Source of the DNA: Salvator merianae
Taxonomy: Eukaryota; Chordata; Lepidosauria; Squamata; Teiidae
Assembly (NCBI GenBank): GCA_003586115.2
Contig: QVOM02000049.1
Location: forward strand, 19,180,273 to 19,244,272
Direction of reading: 5' to 3'
DNA length: 64,000 nt
A model generated the notes under the pieces. That model was not told the origin of the DNA and searched no databases. It saw only the letters and a list, made by a program, of their open reading frames with translations. The position numbers were made by a program, and so were the translations under genes. Shown in pieces: positions 12,478 through 23,767 of this stretch; position 1 is the first letter of the stretch; each line of letters opens with the position of its first letter.

Positions 12478-12887
12478 AGGCCTGTTTGCACTTTCCACCT
12501 TAGAACAGACAATGTGATGTAGCAACCATCCACACTGCGATGGCTGAAATAGCTCAGAACCAGGCTTCCAGCACTCGCCGTGCAAATGTTGGCCCGTGTA
12601 CTATGACAGAGGCCACAGAAACATCCAGCTGTTGCCGTGGTGACCTGGGACACGACATGTGACTGTGCAGTCGCAGCCATGCTACAGCCTGTAGCGTTCA
12701 CACCCAGAAGTAGGTGCAGACACTCTGTATTGGGAGCAGTCCAGCTGCTCCCAGTCCAGCTGTGGACAGCGATTAGCCTTTGGGAGTGTCTGCAGATGCT
12801 CCCAAACACCAAGGCCTCTGCAAAGTGTGGATGTACTTTGTTAGTGAGCGTCCAGACTCTCACTACCACTCAAGTGCAAACAGGCCC
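12478..12887 (-). mobile_element. GG3-a element, complete
   Basis: The left terminus is AGGCCTGTTTGCACTTTCCACC and the right is AAGTGCAAACAGGCCC. Flanking triplets are CTT and CTG (2 of 3 match). Core motifs 'gccgtggtgacctgg' and 'ctcccagtccagctgtgg' match other copies. Length is 410 bp. Confidence 0.75.
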
Positions 12888-13548
12888 CTGGTGTGGCAAT
12901 TCATGTACCACTTCTATGAGGGCAAAAGGAAGCCTCACTTTGATTTTGCTGAACCATGTTTTGGTCCATTGGATCAAAGTGAAATGTTCTACTAGAGTCC
13001 TACTCTGCTTTCACTTCAAATTCTTATCTCCTACTTTTGCAGACAATTAATCCACCCAGTGTAGTGCCCCTGCAATGCTTCCTGTACTGAAAAGCTATCA
13101 GAATCTTGTGTACCTTAGTTGAATCTTTCCAAAAATCCGAACATCTTAGAATATACATTATACTACTTAGAAACAATGAAGAGAGACATATTCCCAATGT
13201 AATGCAAAACATCTGTCAGGTTTAGGAAGACAAACCAACTCAGAGAGTATCTTCAGAAAGACATTTAAACATGGTGGACTTTGGTATGCAAAAGTGATGA
13301 AATGTATTGTAACAACAATTGTTGCTCTTTGTTTAGTGTTCATGTCAGATTTGGCATGATTATTGAGCAAAATAACCGGGCTTTCTTGCCTCTTTGCAGA
13401 TGTTAACTGTGTGATCAACTGGATAAGGCAAGAAAGTGAGCAAATCTGATTGCATCACAGAATCAGAAGGTTAAGAGAAAAGCTGCAAAAAAGGTTGATA
13501 GTAATAAGAATTCTCTCTCTCTCCTGCCGCTTTCTGTCTTACACACAG
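12888..13548. other. Unassigned stretch
   Basis: I see no gene or named repeat. Confidence 0.4.
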
Positions 13549-13898
13549 TAAAGATGTGCCTGACATTAAAAAAAAAGTAGTTTGGTTCAAATTGAATTGA
13601 CCACATCTTGTTCTGGTTCAAATGCAAACATTTTCAAACTGTTTGAGTTCATACTCAAACATGTTCAAAGATGTTCACTGCCCTCCCAAAAGCTTTTTAA
13701 AACACCCTTAAAGGGTAAAATACGCCATCAGGTTCAGATCAATCTGGGTGGTTCTACCTGTTCGGATGCACCCGCTCTGGTTCAGTTTGTGCTCAAACAG
13801 TCCCACTCAAATGGGGTGCTGGTTTGCGTTTGAGTTAGAATTGGTTGAACCAACCCACTCGGAACCTGTCCACCAATGAAGAGTTCTGCACATCTCTA
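13549..13898. mobile_element. Possible hAT-like element, old
   Basis: The left end TAAAGATGTGC and right end GCACATCTCTA form an imperfect inverted pair resembling the TAGGG-hAT terminus. The interior is rich in 'ggttcaaat' and 'ctcaaac' repeats. There is no convincing TSD at these exact ends; shifting the left boundary 4 bp gives 6 of 8. Treat it as a diverged relative. Confidence 0.4.
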
Positions 13899-14562
13899 AC
13901 TTACGCAACTGTTTCCATTATATATAATGTTACCAGACCAACATGATTGTTACTTCCCATATATATCCCAGGCTGGCCACAGAAATCACCAAACCAATTA
14001 ATCTAGCCATTAAAAAAAAATAAAAATGGTGTATCTGATGTTGGGCAGATTTTCTACAGCTTTTGGGAACTCTGATCATGAATGCCATGAAAGCCTGCAT
14101 CACATCACTTTCTGACAGACCTGACGGAGTACCTGTCTATGTGATCTGTATTCACCAAAATATTTCATTCATCCAAATTTTCCAGAGAAAATTTGGGATG
14201 ACCAGAATGTGAGTGCTGAAGAGAGTCCAAATCAGAAATTCACTGGTTGAGTTTAGAGTGAGAAAATGGCAGCAAATCAGTCATCAATGAGTATAAGAGA
14301 CATAAGACAGAAAAGGCAGCTTCACATTGGTGTTATGGTCAGAGCCAATCAAGTACACATTTGTGGTGATTTTAAAATTAGGTTGGGTTTTATGGAGAGA
14401 TAAGTAGGAACCTGAGCTCAGAGAAGGTGGGCAAGGGTAAGCCTGAACACCTGAGAGTTTAATAAAGAAATTATTTTTATTTATAGAATAGTGAGCCAAA
14501 TACAAAAATACAGCTTTGGGGTGTATGAGCTATTTACTTCAGGCACATAGAGATGGAACAGT
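13899..14562. other. Unassigned AT-rich stretch
   Basis: I see no gene or named repeat. Confidence 0.4.
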
Positions 14563-14742
14563 GGCCCTTTCTGCACTTGGCCTTATTGCGGATTATATCC
14601 CGGAATAGGGACCTGCCATCTGCATGCTAGTGCAGAGTATGGTAGGCCCTGGGCAAGACCTATTATAGTTTGCACTAGCATGTGGATAGCAGGTCCCTAT
14701 TCTGGGATATAATCTGCAATAAGGCTAAGTGCAGAAAGGGCC
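14563..14742. mobile_element. GG3-b palindromic MITE, TSD AGT
   Basis: This 180-bp element is essentially one long inverted repeat. GGCCCTTTCTGCACTTGGCC at the left is mirrored by GGCTAAGTGCAGAAAGGGCC at the right, and pairing continues almost to the centre near 14652. AGT flanks it at 14560-14562 and 14743-14745. It has the same length and structure as 59483-59662. Confidence 0.85.
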
Positions 14743-15056
14743 AGTGTCTCTAATAACTTAGGCTAGGAGGCTGCTGAAATGCTCCCAGGAGCAGGTTTCA
14801 TACCCAGGAGCAGGCCAGGTTTGGGGCTTGTGTGGCAAACAGGTTTCCTGTGTGGCCATGCCTCACAGGGACTCCTCTGACATGTGGACCCTGTGGTTCC
14901 AGGCCATATCTGATGTGTTCCTCTTGGACTGCATGGATATTATGTGAAAGACTTTATGCACTGTTTTCTCTAAAAAATGACGAAATGATATCTGTTCCAT
15001 AGTGATGCAAACACAAATACTAGTATATGAAGCACTGCAACATTTCCTATAACTCA

Positions 15057-15345
15057 GGCCCTTTCCACATTTACCTCTCTTGTTCTATGACAGAGCAGGA
15101 CAACTGGACAACTAGTCCTGCACCAGCCCCACCACTGCCTCCAAAAGGTCCTTGGAGGCAATGTGGAGATTGTGAAGACCAGGAATGAAAGGGAGGGCCA
15201 TTTGGGGGAGGGCATTTTTTTGTGACACACCACTTCTGCTGTCATTTCTGGTGGCACTTCCTGGAGTGCTGCTGAGAAGGGTACCCCAGCATATTTCAGC
15301 CTACCTGGTGTGCAGTCTTCATGCCCTCTGAAGTCCAGAATATGG
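15057..15345. mobile_element. GG3-d2 element, 3' truncated
   Basis: It starts with GGCCCTTTCCACATTTACC. The interior ('ccactgcctccaaa', 'ggaatgaaag', 'ggagggcc', 'cttcctggag', 'ccccagcatattt') matches the complete copy at 58911-59455 in the same order. The matching right terminus is absent and the right boundary is approximate. Confidence 0.6.
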
Positions 15346-16002
15346 ATGCTGACCTGATTATGGGCAGGTTTTGGCATCACATCCCAGTCTACCACTTCAT
15401 CCAAAGCGGATGTAGCATGACAAGAGGGGCATGGCTTGCCATAGTGAAAATGTAGGGGGTTAGGAGTGTCTCCACTGTTCTCAGGGAACATGTCTCAAAC
15501 ACCATGACCTGCACTGCATTATATTAAAGGTATTGTATGGAGTCTTTAAGATCTACAATGCTATTAGGTGTGGGTCCAGGGATTTTTTGAACATGTTCAG
15601 GTCCTTTGTATAACTGTCTTGCATTTTTTCATATGGACTGATACTTCCTAATTCTAACACTCAAACTTTTAGTTAGAAGTGCCTTCAAATCAAATCTAGT
15701 CAACAAATCCTTTAGAACACCCTTAAAATAAAGCAGGAGTTGAATTTTCATTCCATCCTTAGGCATCCACAGTAGGAATGGGGAAAATGTTTAAAATCTG
15801 AAACTTTATAGCTTGAAATGTGCCACTGCTGATTGATAAGTTACATCCACTCAAGGGTCCCCAGGAACTGCCCATTGAAAAGGAGGCTAACAGATCCATC
15901 ATTGTTCTCTTGCCATAGATAATATGCTATTGGAAACACTCATATACGATCAGACAGAGAAGATGCAAGGGTCAGATAACTATGAAGAGATTTGGAAACC
16001 AT
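15346..16002. other. Unassigned stretch
   Basis: No gene is seen. Part of 15346-15490 may be further diverged transposon sequence. Confidence 0.35.
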
Positions 16003-16140
16003 GGCTGCATCCAGACATCACTTACTTATTCCACTATGTTTGGATATCCCAGAATAAAGCTTGGGAATTCCAGAATATCCATGCTTTATTCCGGAATATC
16101 CAAATATAGTGGAATAAGTAAGTGATGTCTGGATGCAGCC
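16003..16140. mobile_element. GG3-c palindromic MITE, TSD CAT
   Basis: This is a 138-bp near-perfect palindrome. The left arm begins GGCTGCATCCAGACATCAC and the right arm ends GTGATGTCTGGATGCAGCC; more than 30 bp of terminal arm pairs exactly. CAT flanks it at 16000-16002 and 16141-16143. A decayed relative lies at 60858-60927. Confidence 0.85.
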
Positions 16141-16183
16141 CATATCTTTTTTATATCACTGCTCTTGGTGATGAGTTAAAATT

Positions 16184-16653
16184 CAGACTGTACACCTGAC
16201 CCAGCTTTCCTACCAAACTGCACTCTGTGAACATTGCGTCTGCATTTTGTGGAGGCCCAAGCGATCAGGTGCATCTGCAGATGTTTCTGATCACTGCCAG
16301 CTGTGAACAACAAAATTGTGGTCCACGGCTGTACTAGGATCAGCTGGACTGCTCCTGATATGCAGTGTTTGCACATACTTCCTGGTTTGAACACTGCAAG
16401 CTGCAGCACAGCTGCTGTTGTGCAGTTGCATGCTGGATCCCTGGTCACCATGGCAGTGACTGGACATTTCTACAGCCTCTATCATGGAAGATGGCCAGGC
16501 ATTTGCACTGCAAATGCTGGAAGCCCATTTCTGGGTTGTTCCAGCCCTCGCAGTGGAGATGGCCACCTCACTGCAGGGACTGTTCCACCTTGGAATGTTT
16601 GGATTAGAATGTTTGGATTAGAACATTCCAAGGTGGAAAGTGCAAAAAAGCCC
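16184..16653 (+). mobile_element. GG3-a element, TSD ATT
   Basis: The left end is strongly diverged (CAGACTGTACACC) and the right end is clear (AAGGTGGAAAGTGCAAAAAAGCCC). ATT occurs at 16181-16183 and 16654-16656. A large subterminal hairpin pairs TTCCACCTTGGAATGTT with AACATTCCAAGGTGGAA (about 16577-16638). The hairpin loop contains a short direct repeat, ATGTTTGGATTAGAA. Confidence 0.7.
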
Positions 16654-16837
16654 ATTGTCTGTGTATAACTTTACTTGTAATGTTTGTTCGTATAGTTTGA
16701 ATTGTATTAATAAAAAGTTCTAAATGTGAAGAATATGAGTGCTGCAAATACCTCTCCTGAATGAAACTATCCATCTCAAAGTCTGCAGAATTGTGAACAT
16801 GAATTCATAGACATTATCAGGTCCTGCTATTCTTTTG

Positions 16838-17966
16838 TAGGGATGTGCACGAAATTTCGAAGCAACGAAATTTCGTACGCATTTCGTTGCTTCGCAACAT
16901 TCGCATCGAATGCGAAGTGCCCTCTCTATCGCGAAAGCGAATAGCGAAAGTCACGGCGATTTTCGTCAATTTTCGTGACCTTCGCTACTCACCGCGAACG
17001 GCTATTTTTCGTCTTTTTTCGCTGCGAAAACTGCGAAGCAACGAAGCTCGGTAGCTTCGTAGCCTCAAGTCTCTGCCTCTAGAGGTGGAAATTGTAATGC
17101 ATCACATTAGGAAAGACGGTATTTTTTTAACTCTTCGCCTGCCTCGCAGCGATCGCACCGCATGAGGATGAGAAACTCAGATGGCTAGGAGTTAATAAAA
17201 CGCCTTTGATGGTGGTATATAGTTCTGCTTTTTGAAACGGAGGGCAAGACAAGGCGTCATTTTGCTGCTGCTCGGAAGTAGGGAGGGAGGGCAAGACGAG
17301 GCGTCATTTCGCTGCTGCTCGGAAGTAGGGAGTTATTTCATCCTGCGGCTGCCGCCAGTCTTCTAAATTATGCGTTGAGCTGAAGGCAATTGCTTCGTGC
17401 GTCGCTGACTAAGCCTGCCCGCCTCGTAGGCGAGGTAATAATTTCTGTGCCCCAAACGATCGGCACGGACGGCAGACAGCGACGAGTCACGCCGATAAGT
17501 TAAAGGGACAGAAGTTAGCGCGCGTGCGCGCACAGACATGAGCGTCGAAAAGGCATCGAAAATGACAAAAAATCAAAGCGAAAAAATTCCTTCGCTTGCT
17601 TTTGCTTGCTTTCGAGCTGCAGTGAGGAACCCCAAACGTACCTTCGTTGCTTTGAATCCTGCTACAAACCGGCCGCCGGTAAAAAGTAAGCTCCGTGCAA
17701 TTTTTATTTTTAACGAAGCAACTCCTTAAATTAGCAACGTGGACGGTCAAATATAGAAGGGAGAGGGCAGGAGGATATGCGGCTTTTGTTTTTCGCTACT
17801 TATTTCATTGATTTTCCACTTCCAGTTTTCGAAAAATTTCGAAAATTTTCGCTGCGAAAACGAAAATTGCCATTTTCGCGACTTCCGTTTTCATGCGAAA
17901 ACGAAGCAACGAAGTTTCGATGCATTGCGAAATGAACAGAGAAAATTCATTTCGTGCACATCCCTA
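16838..17966. mobile_element. TAGGG-hAT h1 element, complete, copy 1
   Basis: The TIR is TAGGGATGTGCACGAAAT, with its exact complement at the right end. An identical 8-bp TSD, ttcttttg, lies at 16830-16837 and 17967-17974. Length is 1129 bp. The outer parts are full of TTCG/CGAA hairpins. The middle (about 17090-17790) is CpG-rich, not palindromic and unlike the ends, and has a 47-bp tandem duplication at 17241-17287 and 17288-17334. No transposase is recognised, so it is non-autonomous. It is nearly identical to 27580-28703. Confidence 0.9.
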
Positions 17967-18654
17967 TTCTTTTGCTCTTGGGATGTGCACTGTCTTTCTC
18001 TCTCTAGATGTCAAAGAGCTTCCTGTTTTTTAAAAAATGGAATACTATGACAAAGTCAGCTTTGTATTACATCTCCCACTCTTCTACATCTTTCCTGATC
18101 CCTACTTAGCACTGATCAATTCCCCTAATGTGGCCACTGACATAAACTACAGTCCTCGATGCTGTATTTTTCAAAAGAAAACTGCTTACAACAGCCATTT
18201 ACAACTGTAACCCCTTTAATTAGTCAGCACTGACTGTGCTTCAGGCACAGCCCCCCTTGCTTTCAAGATCTGAGAATGTTAATAGTACAGTAGATCATTT
18301 TAATTATTATTGGGTTAATGCTGTGTCTCAAAGACCATCACATGCAAATCACAAGGAAACGGCCTGAAGTGACCCAAGGGTTGTGCTACATCATAAAAGT
18401 GATAGGCCCAATGCTTAAAACTACAGAGGTGTTCCTTCTTCAAATGCCACTTTGCTTTACCTGTGTACCCTAAGAAACAAGAAATCTCTAATGGACTTTA
18501 GGACCACCACTTTACTGAATTTTGTTGTTGGATTTGCAATGGAAGAACTGTGCCATTTGATTTAATGCTCAGCACCGCACTGTGGGCATTTGATAGGATC
18601 ATGGAAGTAGGTGCTACTATACAGTTTTTATAGTAGCATTAATTTCAGGAGGAA
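17967..18654. other. Unassigned stretch
   Basis: No gene is seen. A perfect 9-bp-stem hairpin, GCTACTATA/TATAGTAGC, lies at 18612-18636. Confidence 0.4.
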
Positions 18655-18859
18655 GGTTTATCATGGCTCAGTTGTAGAACATCTGCTATACTGGCTATAC
18701 AGGCTGAAGGCTCCAGATTCAATTTCCAGAATCTTCTTGGGGGGAAAACTGAATGGATGTGCTTCTTTCAAGAAAAGCAGCACCAAGAAAGTAGTCGGCC
18801 ACTGTGAGAACAGACTACTGGACTAGATGGGCCATGGGTTTAATCCAGTAGGACATTTT
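18655..18859 (+). mobile_element. tRNA-headed SINE with LINE-type tail
   Basis: The head 'ggctcagttgtagaacatctgc' resembles a pol III A box and 'agattcaatttcc' a degenerate B box. The tail 'gccactgtgagaacagac', then 'ctggactagatgggcc', also occurs near 21310 and 48275, and in reverse at 26920-26960 at the 3' end of a LINE. This supports mobilisation by that LINE. The tail is cut by the GG3 terminus that follows. Confidence 0.65.
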
Positions 18860-19090
18860 GGCCCTGTTCGCACTTTGCGAGAGGAACGTTCCTGTCCACT
18901 TGCTAGTCAGCTGCATTCACACTTTCAAATGGAGTCATCTGCCTTGACGCTCACCCAAGCCCACCAGATGCCTACCTGAAACTGAGTAAGGCTGGTGAAG
19001 TAAATTGCAGTCTGGAATCTGACTTGTGTGACCAGGTGTAGATCAGGAGAGCTGCATTCACACTACTTCCAGGTTTGAAATGGCAGGATA
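18860..19090. mobile_element. GG3-a variant, 3' truncated
   Basis: It begins TGGCCCTGTTCGCACTTTGCG inside the SINE tail. Interior motifs 'gatcaggagagctgcattcacac' and 'ccaggtttgaaatggcag' match 21700-21770, placing it with the variant at 21555-22145. The right boundary is approximate. Confidence 0.55.
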
Positions 19091-20975
19091 TCTTACAGCT
19101 TATGAAAAGGAAAACTTTTCAGTGTGTGTGTGGGGGGGGGGGGAGAGATGAAATTCGACAGAAAATTCAGTTTTACATTTAGGAAAAATAAAATAAAGCA
19201 TTTCCCTCTGCCTTCAGTCAAAGGAAGGCTCTGAATCACTGGCAAGGTTCAAATCAATGAAACCATAAAGGGACATCAATGTGTGAGAGAAGAAAGGAAT
19301 TGGTGACAGCCTGAACAAAAGTTATACATTTTTTTTTTACTTTTTTTGGTGACGAGTGAGTGAAGAAGGGAATGTACAACCATTCTGCTAAGCTCTAAAC
19401 TCATTAGTATCCAGCAAGTTTCTATTCTAAATGACAAAGAGTTTCACTGTCACCAAAGAGAAATTGCTGCTGACCTTAGACCTCTTTTTGGAAAGTAAAA
19501 TAATGGAGCGCAGGAGCAGGGTTTGATATTTGACCGAATCCTACACAATTATCATGCATGTGTATATAATAAAATTAATTCTGTGTCTCTGCCTCGTAGC
19601 CTGGGGCAAGCGACGTACAATCAGTTTTGTATGTATAATAGATCACAGAGTTGTTCATGAATAATACAAATGCACAGAGCAGATACTGGTGAGTGAGGAT
19701 GTTTGTCTTTGCATGGAATCGAAGTGAACATGTAATATTGTGATAATATATATTTGATGAATTCGGGTCTGACTTGCCTTTGCCATAGCCTGCTAATTCC
19801 TTGACAAGGGTTGCCACAATAATTGAGTTTCCAATAACATTATGATTATTTCCACATGATAATTTAATTGTGAATATTTTTTTAATATTGTAATATTGTA
19901 GATTTGTGATTATTATGCATTTGCATGTAGATCTTGGTGGTGACTTGAAGCACATCCCTACATTTATAACTTAATTCCACATATTATTGCATATTTTGTA
20001 GGGGGGAGGAGTAGATCATTAATGCAAACTTTAAAAAGCACTGCTTTTAGTCATTCTGCTTTTATTCTAATATCTGAAAGTCCTGTCCATTTTTTTTCAA
20101 CAAGAGTGCTGTAAATAAACAAAAAGCAATCCTAATTCAATGTTGGATTTGTTTAGTGTAATAACATAATTATCACATGTGGCAGATTTGTCGAATGTAA
20201 TTGGGATGCAATCAAGCACAAATCTTTCTTTAAAGGAGAGCAAGTGCATGAGCCACCAACGTTATTTTATGCACATTTAATTCTACCCTTGCATGTGCAA
20301 TGAACTATATCTCTGAGACCTTGAGAGACATCAGATAACATTATAGATAAGAACTTGAGATGCATTGGTATGACAGGGAGAAAGAGATGCATGATCAGGA
20401 GAAAGGATAGAGATACAAGCAGGATCAAAGCTAGTGCATGGTATTTAAATATATATATATATATATGCACAATGCTGAACACACCATTAAGAGACCTAAA
20501 ACAAAACTTACTAAAATTAATGAACATCAGTGTCTGTAAAGTGCTGCACTCTTGGACATACTGATACCTGCCCACTATTTACAAACAGTCGTAGAAAATA
20601 TTGACTCAAGTGACATCATATTTCCTGCTATTACTGACTCTCTTCTATACATGGCTTTTAATGCTGACACAAAGGAGTGAGACATGTCTAGATGTAGATC
20701 TAAGAGGTCATCAAATGGAAATAATTAAAGCCATGGCGTGATGGGTTATCCAAAAAGTCTTGTTTGCCATTTGCCAGCAACGGTTTTGGCCTTCTTTTTT
20801 CTTCTTCTTTTCTTTTTTCATTGCCAGTTCTCTGGAAGCAACACGTTAAACATTCAGCTGTGGAAAGTGATCTTCATCCCAGCCAGTTAAAACAGTAAGC
20901 TATTTTAGAGTTTACATTATCAGATCCCTATCTATCTAGGCTTTCATCTAACCTTGAGCAAGATGTTATTCATTC
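19091..20975. other. AT-rich non-coding stretch
   Basis: No gene is seen. It includes a 12-nt G-run (19132-19143), T-runs, and an AT microsatellite at 20447-20466. The section 20695-20930 is repeat-free with moderately complex sequence and could be a conserved non-coding element, which I cannot test here. Confidence 0.35.
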
Positions 20976-20979
20976 CTTG

Positions 20980-21380
20980 ACCATAGCTCAACCATAGAGC
21001 ATCAGCTTTGCATGCAGAAGGTCATAAAATTAGAGAATCAAAGCTGGAAGGGACCTCCAAGGTCTTCAGCTCCCCTGCTTAATGCAAGTCCCATGTTCAA
21101 TCCCCAACACTTCCCCAGAAGAGAGTAATGGCAAGCCACATTCATATCTTTGCACACACACACACAGGTGTATGGATGGATATGTGGATGCATGAATGTA
21201 TGGATATAGTCACTAGGAGCTGGATTTGACTCAAGGGCATGCTGCTGGAAGGCTGTGAGCATAGCAAGCTGTGAGCTAGTGTGAATTTATGGCTTTCCTT
21301 GTGCAGTTGGTTGGCCACTGTGAGAACAGATTGCTGGACCAGATGGGCAATGGGCCCAATTCAGTGGAACCACTTCTTAC
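20980..21380 (+). mobile_element. tRNA-headed SINE interrupted by a LINE 3' end
   Basis: The head 'tagctcaaccatagagcatc' and 'tttgcatgcagaaggtc' precede the B-box-like 'atgttcaatcccc', but 64 bp (21024-21087) intervene. The inserted piece, with 'gaatcaaagctggaagggac' and 'cctgcttaatgcaag', resembles the antisense 3' end of CR1 LINEs. A CA microsatellite lies near 21151-21166. The tail 'gccactgtgagaacagattg...ggaccagatgggc' and 'ttcttacg' closes the SINE. Confidence 0.6.
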
Positions 21381-21554
21381 GTTTACCCTTACCCTAAGAG
21401 AAAAAAAAATCTGAAAAATGTGGAATTTTCTAACAATTATTTGGTGACTGTAACAATTTTGCATCTGGAATCTAATGCTTTGCTCCACCAAAGTCCCCAT
21501 CACTTTTGGATTTAAATCCTGCTATTGACCACTTTCCAAGAGTCTTTTGTCTGA

Positions 21555-22145
21555 GGGCCTGTTCTCACTACCCCCGTAGTCCGTTTGCTGGAATGGAGGC
21601 TTCGCACTGCGGCGGGCAGGTGCCTCCCCTGATCTGAACCACGCCTCTCCCGATCGGAACCCGATGCTGGGTAAAGCAAGACAAGTAATTACCTGTCTTC
21701 ATTCTGACTTGCATGATCGAGTGAAGATCAGGGAAGGTCCTTTCGCACTCCCTTCCTGGTTTGAAATGGCAGTGGGGAGGGGCTGGCGCAGCTGCGCAGG
21801 CGTGGTCCGCTGCTTCGTAACCCCGTCTGCTGCTCCGTAACCGGGTTTGCCCTTTGGGCTTCGCAGCCTGGCTGCTGTTGCGAAGCCAGCTCTGAAAGGA
21901 GCCCCTCTAGCTTCGAAGCAGTACTCTATGGTTTGGATTGCTAGACCTATCTAGGCATCTGTGCCTCTGTGGTTTGTGACCTCATTTCCTGACTAGGGGA
22001 TTCCCATCTGCACCGCTCCCTCTGCTGATCAGCTTGAAGTCTGTTTCTCTGACTGTAAGTGCGTACGGCACTCAGCAGACTCCAACCTCTCTGGTCTGAA
22101 GCCTACTAATGAGACCATTCTACGGAGGTAAGTGCGAACAGGCCC
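21555..22145. mobile_element. GG3-a variant element
   Basis: The termini are GGGCCTGTTCTCACTAC and GTAAGTGCGAACAGGCCC (591 bp). The interior is GC- and CpG-rich. Flanking triplets (TGA and TAT) do not match, so one end may have been altered after insertion. It shares its interior with 18860-19090. Confidence 0.7.
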
Positions 22146-23671
22146 TATGTGTTCTTCATTCAGTAGTCTCTGTGTTAATTTATTTAATAATTCCATATTG
22201 CTCCACTGAGTGATGTCTGTGTTAAAGTGATGCCAGTTGCTGGGGCAAGTATTCTTATGCAACATAAGAGTTGCAAAATGTCTCTGTACTTTCCCAAGAG
22301 AACAATGTCTTTCTCAAGGTGAGAACATGCATACTAGTAATACTGCTCCTATAAATGATCAGTAGCCCAATACTTTTCATTCCTGCCACAACCCTTTTCA
22401 AATTAACATTCCCTAAGCAGCATTGCCGACTGAAAACACCAAGGGGAATTTTGTTAACCATTTTGGTCTGACAGTGGAGCTGCTCCTGCAAGGCATTTAG
22501 AAAGTCAAAAATGTCACTGGATTTGTGCAAGTTTCTTGTGCAAGCCCAAAGAATTTGAATTTCAGCAAATCTTAAAATTTGTAAAAGTAATCCCAAGGTT
22601 TAGGTTTAGCACTGTGCACTAAAGTTGCTCGTTTATAACTAGTATACCTCAATTTTCTTTTGACTTCTGATTTCCTTTGTTGTCTGGAGTAATCGTTGCC
22701 CTCAAAACATTCACTACTCTGACTGTGTTCTGTGTAGTTACCTCCCTCCCTCGTTTTTTCTTGTTTACATCAACCCAGTGATCAACTTCCGTCAGTCAAT
22801 GTACTGGTAGTCTGCTTTATACAACAGTTGGTAAGGAATTTCAATGCTTATTTTGCATCAGAAATAAAACTGTGATTGATAGATTCCTTCTGCTCTTTCC
22901 ATACTGTCCCACTGTAATTGACAATAAAAGGGACCTTGTCAATTACAGTTTGTGTCAAATGTACTTCACAGTCGTGCCTTAAATCATGGACCTTTAGGTT
23001 ATAGCTTTTGGGGTGACAGAGTGGGAAAAGGAATAGGAGAGGAAGATAAACAAATGGAGGGATAGATGAGTTATTAAATGGCTCCCAAGAGTCCAAGCCA
23101 TACATACAGGGTCCTGTGAAACTACTGTCTAAAACCTGCTCTACCTACTTGATGCTTTATTATTATGTTAAAAAAATCTAGTAACAGAAAGATGGTTCTG
23201 CCAAAGATGGGTAACACCAATGGTGAGGATCATCCAAGAAACCTAGTTCTACATTGCCACTACACCCAGGGACACCACTGTTAAGCTGGTAGTTCTAACC
23301 AGGAAGGAGGGACACCAATATTTTCCCAGATGCTGGCAGCATAGAGGCAGTTGGCAGCAGCATTTTATGGCTGTTTTGTGGCCTTTTGCAGCCACTGGTC
23401 ATGCTACACAGGCACAATACCAGTTGGTTTGAGTTGCCCAAAAGATGAAGAGAGCAGCTAAACAGCTGCCCACAGTCAATTCAGTATGACAGAGCTCCCT
23501 GAGAGTGGAAAAATACTACTCCCACATCAGGATGGTCCTGCTAGCTGTTCTGGAGTATCACTGGAAGCTTTGAGGCAGTTCAAAGTAGGGAGACATTTGA
23601 ACATCCCACCAAAGAATCATAAGAAGGAAGAAAATAGACCCTTGATATTAAGTATATAGATGGCAGACAAT
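22146..23671. other. Unassigned AT-rich stretch
   Basis: No gene is recognised. A perfect 14-bp-stem hairpin lies at 22911-22949 and is listed separately. An 85-codon open frame on the minus strand (22848-23105) has no domain. Confidence 0.4.
22911..22949. repeat. Perfect inverted repeat, 14-bp stem, 11-nt loop
   Basis: ACTGTAATTGACAA (22911-22924) pairs exactly with TTGTCAATTACAGT (22936-22949). It is isolated; flanking bases do not extend the stem. It could be a small transposon remnant or simply a hairpin. Confidence 0.7.
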
Positions 23672-23767
23672 GACCCTTTCTGCCCTGGCCCTTAATCCAG
23701 ATCATATTTCGGAACAAGAGCTTGCCATCAGCATGCTGGTGGAGGCTATGGCAGTTCAGAAAGGGTC
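23672..23767. mobile_element. GG3-b MITE, internally deleted
   Basis: The ends GACCCTTTCTGCCCTGGCCC and TTCAGAAAGGGTC enclose the family block 'gaacaagagcttgccatcagcatgctggtg'. At 96 bp against 180 it has lost much of the right arm. Flanks are AAT and AAA (2 of 3). Confidence 0.6.

Noticed and set aside
14563..14742. A microRNA-like hairpin gene
   Set aside because: The hairpin is a full MITE with TIRs and TSD, present in several copies. A small RNA could arise from it, but nothing in the sequence indicates this.
16838..17966. A CpG-island promoter
   Set aside because: The CpG-rich block has transposon termini with an exact 8-bp TSD, and a near-identical copy sits at 27580-28703. It is an insertion, not a resident promoter.
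22848..23105. An 85-codon minus-strand open frame as a peptide gene
   Set aside because: There is no signal peptide or domain. It spans the 14-bp hairpin and has chance-level features.
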